From Ricordea florida (lineage: Eukaryota; Cnidaria; Anthozoa; Corallimorpharia; Ricordeidae): a DNA stretch of 64,000 nt. The stretch is from positions 42,811,157-42,875,156 of the forward strand of contig OX453272.1 in assembly GCA_949710005.1 (NCBI GenBank). Direction: 5' to 3'. A model generated the notes under the pieces. That model did no database searches and was not told the origin of the DNA. It saw nothing but the letters and a program-made list of their open reading frames with translations. A program made the position numbers and the translations under genes. Of the stretch, positions 21,001 to 23,526 are shown in pieces (within the stretch, counting starts at the first letter, position 1; each line of letters starts with the position of its first letter).

Positions 21001-22733
21001 AGGTATTTTCATTATTCCTTCAATATCCAGTATTTTTCTCCTGTTTTTTAATACCGTACTTCTCTAATAAAGGATATCAACTTTTATCATTGCTTCTGTC
21101 ATCACATGGTCCAGCTGAAAGATAGATAATTATTGATGCACCAGCATATGTGTACAGCCACTTGTCTCAAACTGTACTACTCTCATTTCTTTAGTGTACT
21201 TATTCCCAAAGCTCACTCACGTGGGAATGTTTACCGTGTGCATGTACATGCTGGTATGCTTTATGTCGTGTATTGATTGGTCTTAAAGTCGGCACTTGCA
21301 TTCTCCCTTGGTTTTGGTTTTGTCAGTGAATAAAGTGTTGTTCTGGTTGAGTCGCAGAATTGCGGTTGCTTCGCCAACTTCCTAAGTCGTTTTATAAAGT
21401 CAATTGCTATAAATCAGTAACGCTTCCTCCCCCCGTGAGTATTCATATAAAAAAAATCTTAGTGGGAGGGGTAGCGTAGCAGAGAGCTGTCATCGTAAAT
21501 AATGAGGTGCTCTTGCATGGAAAATAATGCACCTATCAATGGTAAGCCAGCGGGTCAGGGCATGAGGTGGGGATTTGACATTTTTGAAAAATTTGCCGTC
21601 AAATTCCTTGCCCACAGGCAAATCATTCCAGTCAAATGCAACCATATTTCCCCACCCCTGGCTGCACATTGCTGTCAAATATTCCAAGGCTGGCAAAGAA
21701 AGATTAAAATATTCCCTCTCCTGGGTCAAGGTCAGTCAAATGCCCTACCCCAGGGCCAACAAAGACAATCAAATCCCCACCCCATGCCCTGACTACCCCC
21801 CCTCCCCCCACAGGCTTAACATTGATAAGTGCATAACTCTAGGTAAGAGAATGAATAAATGACAACACACACAAGTGAAGGTAAACTTTTATCTAGACGT
21901 TGGCGCATTGACCAATAGGACGTTGGTGAAGCGACTTTAATTGGACGTTAGCGAATTGACCTAAGATGTTGGCGAACAAGACGTTGTTGGTGAAATGACC
22001 GGATACCGTCATGCGTTTAGGCTTCCCATTGTCTGCATGCTCAAAGAAATTCCATTACATAACAATCAATTCACGCTAAAATATTCAAATTTATACTGTT
22101 ATTGACTGCCAAGTCATTCAGCCTCTTAAACCACTTTAATCAAAGATAGACCCAAAGCAAGAGAATATAGTTAACAAACTTCCAGTCTGGTATCAAAAAG
22201 AAACAATTTGACCACGACTGGCCTTTCACTGACATTTTTAGTTCAGCTATTGTTTTCTAATGGGTTTCCCTGAAATGGAATTCAAATATTTAAAATGTTT
22301 CCCTTTTTACCTGGAAAGCTGATCAACAGAATAGATAGAAACAGACTTCCTTTACTATTTATTCCAACAGCATATTTATTGTAGCCTCGATGTAGTTCAT
22401 GACATAATTACAGATTACGTGCCCTTAATACAACACATAACAGTATCGCAAACTTTCTACCATATTGACTGCGCTTGAGTTGGCAGTTATATTATTTCAG
22501 ATTATTTTGAAATTGTCGTCTAGCTCAAATACCTGTACCCGTGTTTTAAAAATGTTTTTTACCGCGATACAAAACTAAATCCTATTTTGAGACGGCATTA
22601 GTGTTTTGAAGTGACAAGACAACATTAAAAAGCAGCAATGTCGTCTCAAAATCGAACATAGTGCATGAGGAAGAAAGAAATAATATCTTACCATAAACAC
22701 ATATCTTGTGATTTCATTACTCGAAATTGCCAT
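48..22733 (-). CDS. NOX: NADPH oxidase catalytic subunit (NOX2-like), 5' part, six exons
   Basis: NOX enzymes are membrane flavocytochromes that move electrons from NADPH across the membrane to make superoxide. I assembled six coding exons on the minus strand: 22692-22733, 20686-20781, 19856-19966, 19582-19669, 7785-7918 and 48-75. All have GT donors and AG acceptors and the phases agree throughout (0,0,0,1,0, then 1). The start MAISSNEITRYVFM is followed by a first membrane segment (LIWMAINITLFV), a segment reading RGLPFARGAAMVLNFNC, which is typical of the NOX second membrane helix, and then TFHKYCAYTICFF and VVHICGHVFNL, which carry the expected haem-ligand histidines. About 166 residues are visible; the rest of the membrane domain and the FAD/NADPH domain lie beyond the left edge. 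The 28-nt last exon is the least certain. Introns 4 and 5 hold a Polinton and a BEL element. Family assignment is firm; the subtype is not. Confidence 0.85.
168..541 (-). repeat. 3' LTR of the BEL element
   Basis: This 374-bp LTR is the downstream copy in element orientation. It matches 6761-7134 along its length, with one substitution noticed. It starts TGTAAGTGCCC on the minus strand and ends next to the AATT duplication. The short open frame inside it is also present in the other LTR and is not treated as a gene. Confidence 0.92.
542..552 (-). promoter_or_regulatory. Polypurine tract of the BEL element
   Basis: The minus strand reads AAGGGGAGCCA immediately before the TGTAAG start of the 3' LTR. 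This is the expected position and composition of the plus-strand primer site. Confidence 0.7.
625..1614 (-). CDS. BEL integrase catalytic core and C-terminal domain, in a shifted frame
   Basis: This frame continues the polyprotein that ends at 1520. It encodes the rest of the integrase: the ALFTCMASRAVHLEV strand region, LRSDQGTNF with the second catalytic aspartate, and NPPSASHAGGVWERQ with the catalytic glutamate. It then has the basic C-terminal region ending RPIQKLVLLLSKEER, typical of the DUF5641 end of BEL polyproteins. The listed start is only the first ATG in this frame; it is not a likely translation start, since the normal family arrangement is one continuous polyprotein. The switch from the upstream frame falls in the A-rich stretch near 1590-1605 and corresponds to a one-base insertion or two-base deletion. 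It could be an inactivating mutation or, less likely, a ribosomal frameshift. Confidence 0.85.
   Translation of the reverse strand: MTTVDPGISRRDARKKYVALFTCMASRAVHLEVSNTLETDSFLNALRRFICRRGPVRQLRSDQGTNFIGAKRELREALQSIDHSKISAELLKEKCDWMTFKMNPPSASHAGGVWERQIRTIRSVLSALLEKSASSLDGESFHMLICETEAIVNSRPLTVDNLSDPELPSPLTPNHILTMKTKPVLPPPGVFQREDLYLRKRWRRVQHLTCEFWARWRKEFLHSLQERSKWTRPRRNMQVGDVVIVKDDNKVRNRWSLARVIETYPNKADGLVRSVKVAIGDPNLSSTGKRIHSPSVLERPIQKLVLLLSKEERPGFWHGEPFNEEIQKD
1520..6709 (-). CDS. BEL Gag-Pol polyprotein (Gag, protease, RT, RNase H, integrase N-terminus)
   Basis: The start is the ATG of MNIAQASLMIENV at 6709; the open frame continues to the LTR edge but only from a GTG. Residues about 30-230 are charged and coiled-coil-like (Gag), followed by a DUF1759-like capsid region. 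Cysteine clusters CPFCNNQHHSLENC (about 538) and CFGCLCYGHMSKRC (about 573) are nucleocapsid zinc knuckles. LLDPASNGTFI (about 667) sits where the DUF1758-type aspartic protease active site is expected, but reads DPAS and not the usual DTG or DSG. The RT catalytic box is YVDD (about 1108), RNase H begins near HHFSDAS (about 1285), and the integrase HHCC zinc motif lies at about 1640-1665. The frame then breaks inside the integrase core, after GPWYIKEGRK. About 1,730 residues are encoded before the break. Confidence 0.92.
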   Translation of the reverse strand: MNIAQASLMIENVTSEDHHVCVEATERDVRKRIPTEKGESLRLERLAEERKAAGATLRKQITKVSSLLESIKETDARVLEQERDSLDMYRDRMNDAHDNYYKELRDAKELDEAYKWFDLRDREHFQCRIRINEALRRVEKQISDKMSLVSSKSSKHSSSSSVRSRRAKAAAEAACLRVEMDFLEREAEYKKLVMQKELAKAKAEEETMRKLEEEERQEDFPHVLKHENLVLDVLPKVEPGETKPLHVDSILNPKTPPFEPSNGLLVSQVTQASESPSHELNPEISTRTDALTAVVKLVAEQQRMSLLPAQQPPVFSGNHFDYATFISAFESLIECRVSDPKQKLYYLSQFTSGDAKESIQGLITLDSPDCYDKARKVLKERFGHPYRVAQAYKDKLNAWPPIREGDGVRLQQFADFLVLCEQAMKTLRYMEGLNSEDTLKRITSKLPSSVGVRWCRFANKMLKSEERLSTFHDVVKFVTEEAALATDPVFSPEALKEARKSEFASSSSGSNIGRRGKSASSFSTNATPPEEQSPPRSSCPFCNNQHHSLENCSSFKKKTLKERKAFVQEERICFGCLCYGHMSKRCRNRKVCKTCSMPHPTVLHDESKISSKHSSEDQARVVQSAEAISSCTSTCNATGSTDTITNSMIVPVQIYHQDNTERQVVIYALLDPASNGTFIKESILEELRVNGVETQLKLNTMHGSEVVPTRRVGGLIVERMDREVHIKLPKTYSRNEIPSERNEIPRPESAAKWPHLSHLASKIYPYQENLQVGLLIGSNCPNAIKPKQVIPGRSSDPYGIRTLLGWGIIGPVTGSTNKEDLDVLCHRVAVREIGSEELPSHGFVVETRVKEIISPEAVKRMFERDFNEVKYATQPTLSMDDRRFMAKVKEGITHRSDGHYELPLPLRNESLVLPNNEKLAVHRLQQLKMRFRRDEKYKKDYSAFMNDMIKKGYAEKIPNNEVKQDGRMWYLPHHGVFHPQKPDKIRVVFDCSAEYKGEALNKHLLQGPDLANKLVGVLVRFRREPVAFMADIEAMFLQVHVTEHCRDLLRFLWWEDGDVNKEPTRYRMTVHLFGAGSSSGCCNFALKKTADNHEQELGFEPAEFLRRDFYVDDGLKSVPSTSDARELICKTKEMCRRGGFNLHKFTSNKREVIEAIPVEDRAKGIKELNLEKDELPMERALGVGWCTESDAFKFRIVMQDRPLTRRGILSTVSNVYDPLGFLAPLILVGKGLLQDLCRGKVEWDDPIPENVRSRWVKWRDELHHLEDLSVHRCFKPEDFGTVISTQLHHFSDASTTGYGQCSYVRLVDDKGQIHCSLIMGKARVAPLKMVTIPRLELTAAVVSVRVSNMLRQELQYERVEEIFWTDSKVVLGYIKNDSKRFHVFVANRVQQIRDQTSPSQWRHVETKCNPADDASRGITAKELVESSRWISGPEFLWKPEDQWPQLLEDKDFVTLPDDPEVKKVTSFATSTQEPWNLVESLSYFSDWHRACRAVAICLRYKQKLRQLAYAKKERCAETVKRHQRHGLTVEEVLSAESEILQAAQKVGFSREMGMLKPFQEGQDRSSARQKKRTMKATSSLYRLDPFLDRNGVLRVGGRIQQGHFTDDTKFPVILPRKGHVTSLIIKYFHEKVQHQGRGMSLNEIRANGFWVIGGTSAVASQIANCVTCRKLRGAVQEQKMSDLPEDRLKPAPPFTYCAVDYCGPWYIKEGRKKEVCGPLHVHGITSSTS
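6761..7134 (-). repeat. 5' LTR of the BEL element
   Basis: This is the upstream LTR in element orientation, 374 bp, flanked outside by AATT (7135-7138). It would hold the element promoter. I could not identify a confident tRNA primer-binding site in the bases just inside it (6740-6760). Confidence 0.92.
7139..7784. other. NOX intron 5 sequence, nothing else recognised
   Basis: AT-rich intronic sequence between the BEL element and the donor of the NOX exon at 7785-7918. No splice-framed exon, tRNA, repeat pair or long open frame was recognised. Confidence 0.6.
8062..9150 (+). repeat. tRNA-derived SINE, split by a DNA transposon and by the Polinton
   Basis: The 5' part (about 8062-8145) has a Pol III A-box-like TGGCGCAGTAGTG at 8075-8087 and a B-box GGTTCAATTCC at 8118-8128, at tRNA-like spacing. 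The body resumes at 8943 after a 797-bp insertion and runs to AAATAAAGGTCATTATT at 9150, where the Polinton begins. The SINE's T/A-rich tail continues at 19202 beyond the Polinton (TTATTGTTATTTATTATT). The exact 5' end is approximate. The architecture is that of a tRNA-type SINE; the family name is not known to me with certainty. Confidence 0.82.
8146..8942. mobile_element. Non-autonomous DNA transposon inserted inside the SINE
   Basis: A 797-bp insertion interrupts the SINE. Its ends are inverted repeats: CAGGCCTTCTGACAG at the left, and the reverse complement of the right end reads CAGGCCCTCTGACAG. TCATAT is duplicated at 8140-8145 and 8943-8948. Clusters of CCGCACAATY lie near both ends (8165-8245 and 8835-8915), resembling subterminal transposase-binding repeats. 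No transposase is encoded. The CAG start hints at hAT, but the duplication appears to be 6 bp and not 8, so the superfamily is left open. Confidence 0.8.
9151..9381 (+). repeat. Left terminal inverted repeat of the Polinton
   Basis: These 231 bp match the reverse complement of 18960-19201 up to GGCGTAACGCG. The copies differ by one 11-bp GACCCGAAGAT unit, present once here and twice on the right, and a few substitutions (for example ATTGGAGGAAG against ATTGGAGAAAG). Confidence 0.92.
9450..10735 (+). pseudogene. polB: Polinton PolB N-terminal remnant (SAP/Rho-N-like, OTU-like, C2H2 finger)
   Basis: Starting at MFTVKELRSLAQSYGLP (9450), the N-terminus has a SAP/Rho-N-like segment. The frame is lost in a run of seven G (9621-9627) and resumes in another frame through about 9630-10735. 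The continuation has YGDNLCLFRCIAVHRG, close to the D-x-N-C-L-F nucleophile motif of OTU-type cysteine proteases, then GHAFFIRD with a candidate catalytic histidine. A finger C-x2-C-x12-H-x3-C (VCGECKARF...YRHADRC) follows. This N-terminal architecture is known from invertebrate Polinton PolB proteins. Homology stops soon after KVVCRGEKVEAPPS (about 10716), where the exonuclease and polymerase domains should start; the sequence then becomes the antisense of the integrase 3' end. It is therefore truncated and frameshifted, and cannot be a polymerase. Confidence 0.8.
10659..11585 (-). CDS. Polinton retrovirus-like DDE integrase
   Basis: The protein catalyses insertion of the linear element. Starting at MEKKLSDIYYSPQGYW (11585; an in-frame ATG 14 codons upstream at 11627 is possible), it contains HQADLLFLP with D73, LQVDPGKEF with D138 and AIVERFNRT with E173, giving a D,D-35-E-type core. 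A region DLRYLYQPGEQEGGRRRAT follows, typical of the start of the C-terminal chromodomain-like part. After DPIWSLETF the sequence loses family resemblance, because an internal deletion joined this gene's 3' end to PolB (junction about 10720-10740). The last 25 residues are therefore foreign, and the C-terminal domain is probably truncated. CTATAG lies a few bases upstream of the chosen start. Confidence 0.85.
   Translation of the reverse strand: MEKKLSDIYYSPQGYWKGFAASKKLAEAAGVSEDAALAWLEKQAMWQIYMPTPQRIPRPKFNVSTPNEVHQADLLFLPHDRPGQGRKLYKYALTVVDVASRYKEAEPLASKEAKEVARAFERIYKRSPLSWPNLLQVDPGKEFMGAVLPLLARHNTEVRRGRVDIHRDQAIVERFNRTLAEWLFGYQYAQEMLLPEGERSVQWVVRLPAVVAALNNEPTRLIGKKPQDAIEAKSVAQSRSSSVVPGRAVGLEEERLSSDTDLRYLYQPGEQEGGRRRATDPIWSLETFSEADGGASTFSPRQTTFVSP
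11624..12055 (-). CDS. Polinton accessory membrane protein, 143 aa, function unknown
   Basis: The protein MATIALMLGGAILNATAFVG... has a hydrophobic N-terminal segment (about residues 3-25), a highly charged helical middle (about 35-95, rich in K, R, E and D, coiled-coil-like) and a second hydrophobic C-terminal segment (LAYVGGGMLAIGYAASRLL). Its stop codon overlaps the extended integrase frame by four bases. Two membrane segments bracketing a coiled coil suggest a membrane-associated virion or host-membrane factor, but that is inference; I do not recognise a named family. Confidence 0.65.
   Translation of the reverse strand: MATIALMLGGAILNATAFVGGSYLARAISGKGPDAMAVERKRHDKALEKYQADWAAFQKRREKLADWEAEQERLRNRADQDTAATNRALDLYAQTHPRPTGVDDHDAPQWGDYYRTSRDQRTSELAYVGGGMLAIGYAASRLL
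12087..12254 (-). CDS. Small Polinton ORF, 55 aa, probably frameshifted
   Basis: The start MDDTVLDEILREEGI lies three bases after a TATATA-type element and directly downstream of the ATPase stop. The acidic N-terminal half looks coding, but the last part does not. Another frame overlapping its 3' part (12058 to about 12160) contains an amphipathic or membrane-like segment (WVAVLSGAVAARQYLVDKK) that ends just before the next gene. This suggests one small single-span protein broken by an indel near 12,150-12,165. No function is assigned. Confidence 0.4.
   Translation of the reverse strand: MDDTVLDEILREEGICPSEPPVDDARDEREALAIRLKTTRSGLQFSREPSQLGNT
12257..12904 (-). CDS. Polinton genome-packaging ATPase (FtsK/HerA, A32-like)
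   Basis: The protein is predicted to pump element DNA into capsids. With the start at MDCLTDLIPGHLL (12904), Walker A is GPTASGKS (residues 16-23) and Walker B is VLLILDDC (93-100). A sensor-type segment VWLLTQQY follows further on. Length is 215 residues, within the usual range for Polinton packaging ATPases. The ATG at 12949 is in frame, but it would overlap the capsid gene end; the 12904 ATG sits two bases from a CCTATATACA element, so it is preferred. The frame looks intact. Confidence 0.87.
   Translation of the reverse strand: MDCLTDLIPGHLLIVGPTASGKSRLVVEALRGPFRGKFHVVCLICPTYAHNKTYRGFARKDPGFVALAPGNSGGEIEKCLRLAVAVFEGRGQVLLILDDCAASEDVKRHRSALIELAFSGRHKNFSVWLLTQQYTSVAKAFRENVAATLTFYSPSKLDGKTLWENYGVEHSKEQRHQMLSTLKEHPYARLCFRLRHPFDIVLEIPAPSKIVSADI
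12924..14117 (-). pseudogene. Polinton double-jelly-roll major capsid protein, two frameshifts
   Basis: The start is MAFISKKLDPREEP (14117). The segment NNRIVDNLGRCLIRRR, followed by a DLW box and EQGIQTT, matches the conserved N-terminal pattern of Polinton major capsid proteins. The frame breaks at about 13433-13440 and continues in another frame with VISFAKAAETILTDNIP. It breaks again at about 13030-13060 and ends in a third segment (DFRIYRKTGGGG through a stop at 12924-12926). The full span is about 397 codons. As sequenced it cannot give an intact capsid protein. It is divergent to the gene at 14151, with 33 bp between start codons. Confidence 0.85.
14129..14140. promoter_or_regulatory. 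TATA-like element in a 33-bp divergent start region
   Basis: TGTATGTATAGG lies between the capsid gene start (14117, minus) and the accessory gene start (14151, plus). A very similar element sits in the other divergent pair at 16545, and related ones precede the starts at 17222 and 12904. Confidence 0.55.
14151..15122 (+). CDS. Polinton accessory protein with coiled coil and C-terminal membrane segments, 323 aa
   Basis: The start is MDINPDEMTPLIPP at 14151. Residues about 1-60 are acidic and proline-rich. TDPVTGEERVTNPVTGRLF (about 63-83) holds a short duplicated TNPVTG-like unit. A charged helical stretch at about 155-220 is coiled-coil-like. The C-terminus has three hydrophobic parts: VGVLGVLVAAGTVIGVILGA (about 231), LLPGAIGAIVSFLF (about 277) and AWLLIVAVVVFLIE (about 303), ending in RYKKKST. 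The glycine-rich amphipathic region between the first two resembles membrane-active virion peptides, which is inference. Proteins of this layout occur in cnidarian Polintons, but I know of no assigned function. The 3' end overlaps the convergent gene at 15115 by eight bases. Confidence 0.75.
   Translation: MDINPDEMTPLIPPDDEPAGAEGGRVNPSFDPADLPEGGEQFGMYDLRPRGRTREPAVAETSFSTDPVTGEERVTNPVTGRLFPKSLMDIAKAEVQKGYPRYGGVEIGQGYDGRTMVRLWGREAQTWRPLKNKDGTLTKNLPKELKEALGPTAAQILEENNARTQELEQQNRQDEEIRDAHDISSEDSRALETRIAAREEEIQELELESEAVEERMSLRDRVRAIFKKYGVGVLGVLVAAGTVIGVILGALQRGLAGVVQGVGRGLKTIGKKIGDLLPGAIGAIVSFLFRTAGEVVGFLAKNAWLLIVAVVVFLIERYKKKST
15115..16542 (-). CDS. Large Polinton accessory protein with C-terminal anchor, 475 aa
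   Basis: The start MDQSHEINLWSVIKRSFPKK at 16542 is chosen because it abuts the TATATA element; an upstream ATG (16611) would run into the divergent gene. The body (about 1-400) has no motif I recognise. Near the C-terminus, APVPLV and TTPK units repeat (about 420-460) as a proline-rich spacer, followed by LAAVTVVAAGATWWLF, a likely single membrane anchor. The layout of globular domain, spacer and anchor would suit a surface or spike-like virion protein, but that is inference. The frame is intact over its whole length, unlike the neighbouring capsid genes. Confidence 0.75.
   Translation of the reverse strand: MDQSHEINLWSVIKRSFPKKTVEHFGKTLEKIKFPKQSNFPQALLLRSPDKYPVPAVPFAETGSEITPLLRELEIFVDPKISFQAGVPDFWKETTITHRSAKEAHRWLSSPTYEYWPQQLNFATWCATAGCGVSITDPDNKTFPPIVQGLLRFHVYFTVRCILFELGCSLPEDKAFQKTNNPLRKTAFESLCIEFGLPRAPDFRWKGGRNHGLGDVFITYPSEGPKNLHVIRGYDTEANTWPDSLNLFSDEGGKKNQGNLLTFIRNDAHGGAQYSWFSPKKGEGLTEAGMGRLNRSIEALVYCVLGTQVKTRSTIVGASGSAVETRQMFRQLLEETIVVNDISTGIQNYQRALSDARAQLNLAVAPGLWLLPSRLVINSESVLGYNNELQKATSDMSFGVNPNVNERTHKRTPVAPKIKAPVPLVSETTPKIEAPVPLVPKTTPKTKAPVAPSAHERNLAAVTVVAAGATWWLFR
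16545..16558. promoter_or_regulatory. TATATA element in a 24-bp divergent start region
   Basis: TGTATATACGCAGG lies between the minus-strand start at 16542 and the plus-strand start at 16567. Only 24 bp separate the two start codons, so any promoter must be shared or lie inside coding sequence. Confidence 0.55.
16567..17217 (+). pseudogene. Polinton penton (minor capsid) protein with in-frame TGA
   Basis: The start is MSLSIAASEGVNELHPP. The segment PPSVSIYCDLVDPNKSY matches the late conserved strand of Polinton single-jelly-roll penton proteins. A TGA at 17047-17049 stops translation after 160 residues, but the same frame stays open for 55 further codons (SYLLAKVEPLKLQ onward) to a TAG at 17215-17217. 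The extension looks like the missing C-terminal strands. The likely reading is a nonsense mutation; stop readthrough is possible but unsupported. The true stop overlaps the TGTATATAGG element of the next gene. Confidence 0.8.
17209..17218 (+). promoter_or_regulatory. TGTATATAGG element before the 198-aa gene
   Basis: The decamer ends three bases before the ATG at 17222. The identical decamer occurs at 12907-12916, two bases from the ATPase start on the opposite strand. Confidence 0.55.
17222..17818 (+). CDS. Polinton accessory membrane protein, 198 aa
   Basis: The start MESDCLYPKIPTAPDDEG is at 17222. Residues about 25-55 are helical and basic. About 58-105 form a long hydrophobic, glycine- and serine-rich hairpin (SVILSASGLATSFTGLGIVL and PLGAIGGIFGIVSASMV), and about 110-195 form a charged helical, coiled-coil-like tail. 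The hydrophobic hairpin between helices recalls membrane-permeabilising or apolipoprotein-like proteins, but no family is assigned. The frame is intact. Its last four bases overlap the convergent gene ending at 17815. Confidence 0.7.
   Translation: MESDCLYPKIPTAPDDEGQSFRLQKICDIQTTLKNSIAHYEGVQKKYTRSRTILNGVALTAGSLSVILSASGLATSFTGLGIVLGVPLGAIGGIFGIVSASMVRVSKRIAVKISKHERTVAIGETKLSTINDLVSKALQDNQISATEFQLILSEVEKYETLKREIKQKAVTKNEDLDLTKLRTEIRSELVAEMREKLA
17815..18348 (-). CDS. Polinton accessory protein, 177 aa, function unknown
   Basis: The protein MKKENYSSTYLSQLKLLATS... is basic and largely helical, with no membrane segment and no motif I recognise. A run RPRPRSKSKRLVLNK (about 73-87) is strongly basic and could bind nucleic acid or act as a nuclear signal. 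It is packed tail to tail with the 198-aa gene, with a four-base overlap. It is kept because the frame fills the space between clear Polinton genes. Confidence 0.55.
   Translation of the reverse strand: MKKENYSSTYLSQLKLLATSFLENPPTSPRLNPKNIEAYLLSSTQLCRRVVSREFDHITWNLPTERQHEGYRPRPRSKSKRLVLNKLLMKEFELDLLERKSIVNLVNRIEDNLSFVSDYRRLPKLIWLLKVIFELREDHERAARCYISNIRPTTLRKYDALWSKLKSSLNMEITTSI
18448..18936 (-). CDS. Polinton accessory protein, 162 aa, function unknown
   Basis: The outermost gene, starting (MSSPWAWGLIWASGDK) about 24 bp inside the right inverted repeat. The product is mixed helical, with a central cluster (ECHLAHQRWVKEK) and an acidic stretch (MSIDIDDIIVSLF). I recognise no domain. It is transcribed away from the right terminus, like the other terminal gene (9450) on the left, which is the usual inward arrangement in these elements. 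Confidence 0.5.
   Translation of the reverse strand: MSSPWAWGLIWASGDKNLIREMGRRELPPLSERVKVQFNASGVTARLRCLEREAEAFDFTWRMKGLGYVGRRFQSVDLKLIYRECHLAHQRWVKEKTDGWIMPWESHEVFMDLVDDTMRTYMSIDIDDIIVSLFNGEKTRFHMQKKIVKIMINLQEKWRHCG
18960..19201 (-). repeat. Right terminal inverted repeat of the Polinton
   Basis: 242 bp, the reverse complement of the left repeat. The 11-bp GACCCGAAGAT unit is present twice here and once on the left, explaining the length difference. Confidence 0.92.
19434..19558. repeat. MITE with TTAACCCTTTCACTCCC ends, copy 1
   Basis: The left end TTAACCCTTTCACTCCC and right end GGGGGCGAAAGGGTTAA form an inverted repeat. Inside, a 28-bp unit containing CTGTCTAACGCCAGACAATT is duplicated in tandem. 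It ends 23 bp from the NOX exon at 19582. Related copies: 32430, 44202 and 44308. Confidence 0.75.
20277..20640. repeat. Interspersed repeat, copy A (pair of 39560-39905)
   Basis: Both copies share AAAATTCMTATGAAA...CATCC, GAGGATATTGATGACRTCA, a CCTTGCACAA...CAGTTTGTG block and a TCTTGCY...ATGTAATATC end. The ends here (CAAACATAAAATT...ATCTTCTTGCC) recur within the copy at about 20596-20625. Type is unknown. The copy ends 46 bp from the NOX exon at 20686. Confidence 0.6.
21554..21793. repeat. MITE, 240 bp, GTCAGGGCATG ends
   Basis: GTCAGGGCATGAGGTGGGGA at the left is matched by the reverse complement of TCCCCACCCCATGCCCTGAC at the right, giving roughly 25-bp inverted repeats with one mismatch. 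CAAATGC/CAAATTCC units recur inside. No coding potential. Confidence 0.7.
21896..22012. repeat. Degenerate minisatellite, GACGTTGGCGAATTGACC-type units
   Basis: About six imperfect units of 17-20 bp based on ACGTTGGCGAATTGACC follow one another. No gene overlaps. Confidence 0.55.
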
Positions 22734-23526
22734 AATGACTGGAGGGCGTTTTGTTTTGTTGTAGAAAGCGAAAGCAGGATGGAAAAATCTGAGGAGGAAC
22801 AAGCAGGATTTTAGCGGCAGAGCTAAACAGATGCGAATTCCTTGATCGGTGTTTTGTAATCTTTTGCTCTGAATAGCTACTCACCTGAACTATCGCGCCA
22901 GGCAAAAACTACCACAGCACAGGTAGATCTAGTTTATAGATTTAACAACGGCCACCTCTAATCGCTCAATATAAACAACATACGTACTCACCAGGAAAGC
23001 TTATCTTTCAATACGCATCAACGACGTCAATGCCGCAAACCACGGTTACACGTACTCAGTTCTGCACGAGTGACCATCGCGCTATAAAACTCCGCATTTC
23101 TTTGCAGCTCTCGCCGCGAAGAATGCTAAGTGGTGTAGAGTGTGGTGTATAGGGAAAACTGTGATTTCCGGAGAGGGGTGAGGAGGGAGAGTAAGAATTT
23201 GTTCTTTAGTTTAAAACCTTAGTGTACGGTAATAAGGGCATTATGTTTAACGCTATAGCGCAAGCTCTTAGACCTTGAATTTACTTGCATTGTAGTTTTC
23301 CTATTGGAGTAAAATAGTCACATTTTATGTCAAAGTAGAATGCTTTGGAAGAGTGGGTTCAAAGCAGTCCTCTCCCTATCCCTCCTTACTAGATTAAAAT
23401 TATGGTTCCCAGTTTTTCTCCTTCGAGTCCTTGTGATCCTGACGGAATCTTTACACTTGATGCTCGAGATACAAGGTGGCAGATTTGGAACAACTATGCC
23501 TTTTCTTGGGTTCTCACTTTAGAACA
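22734..23526. promoter_or_regulatory. Divergent promoter region of NOX and the helicase gene
   Basis: The NOX start (22733, minus) and the helicase start (23527, plus) are 793 bp apart, head to head. The interval should hold both promoters and 5' UTRs. No canonical TATA box or CpG-dense island is obvious by eye; the division between the two promoters is unresolved. Confidence 0.45.

Noticed and set aside
21502-21862. Two overlapping plus-strand open frames of about 95 codons
   Set aside because: They coincide with the inverted-repeat MITE at 21554-21793.
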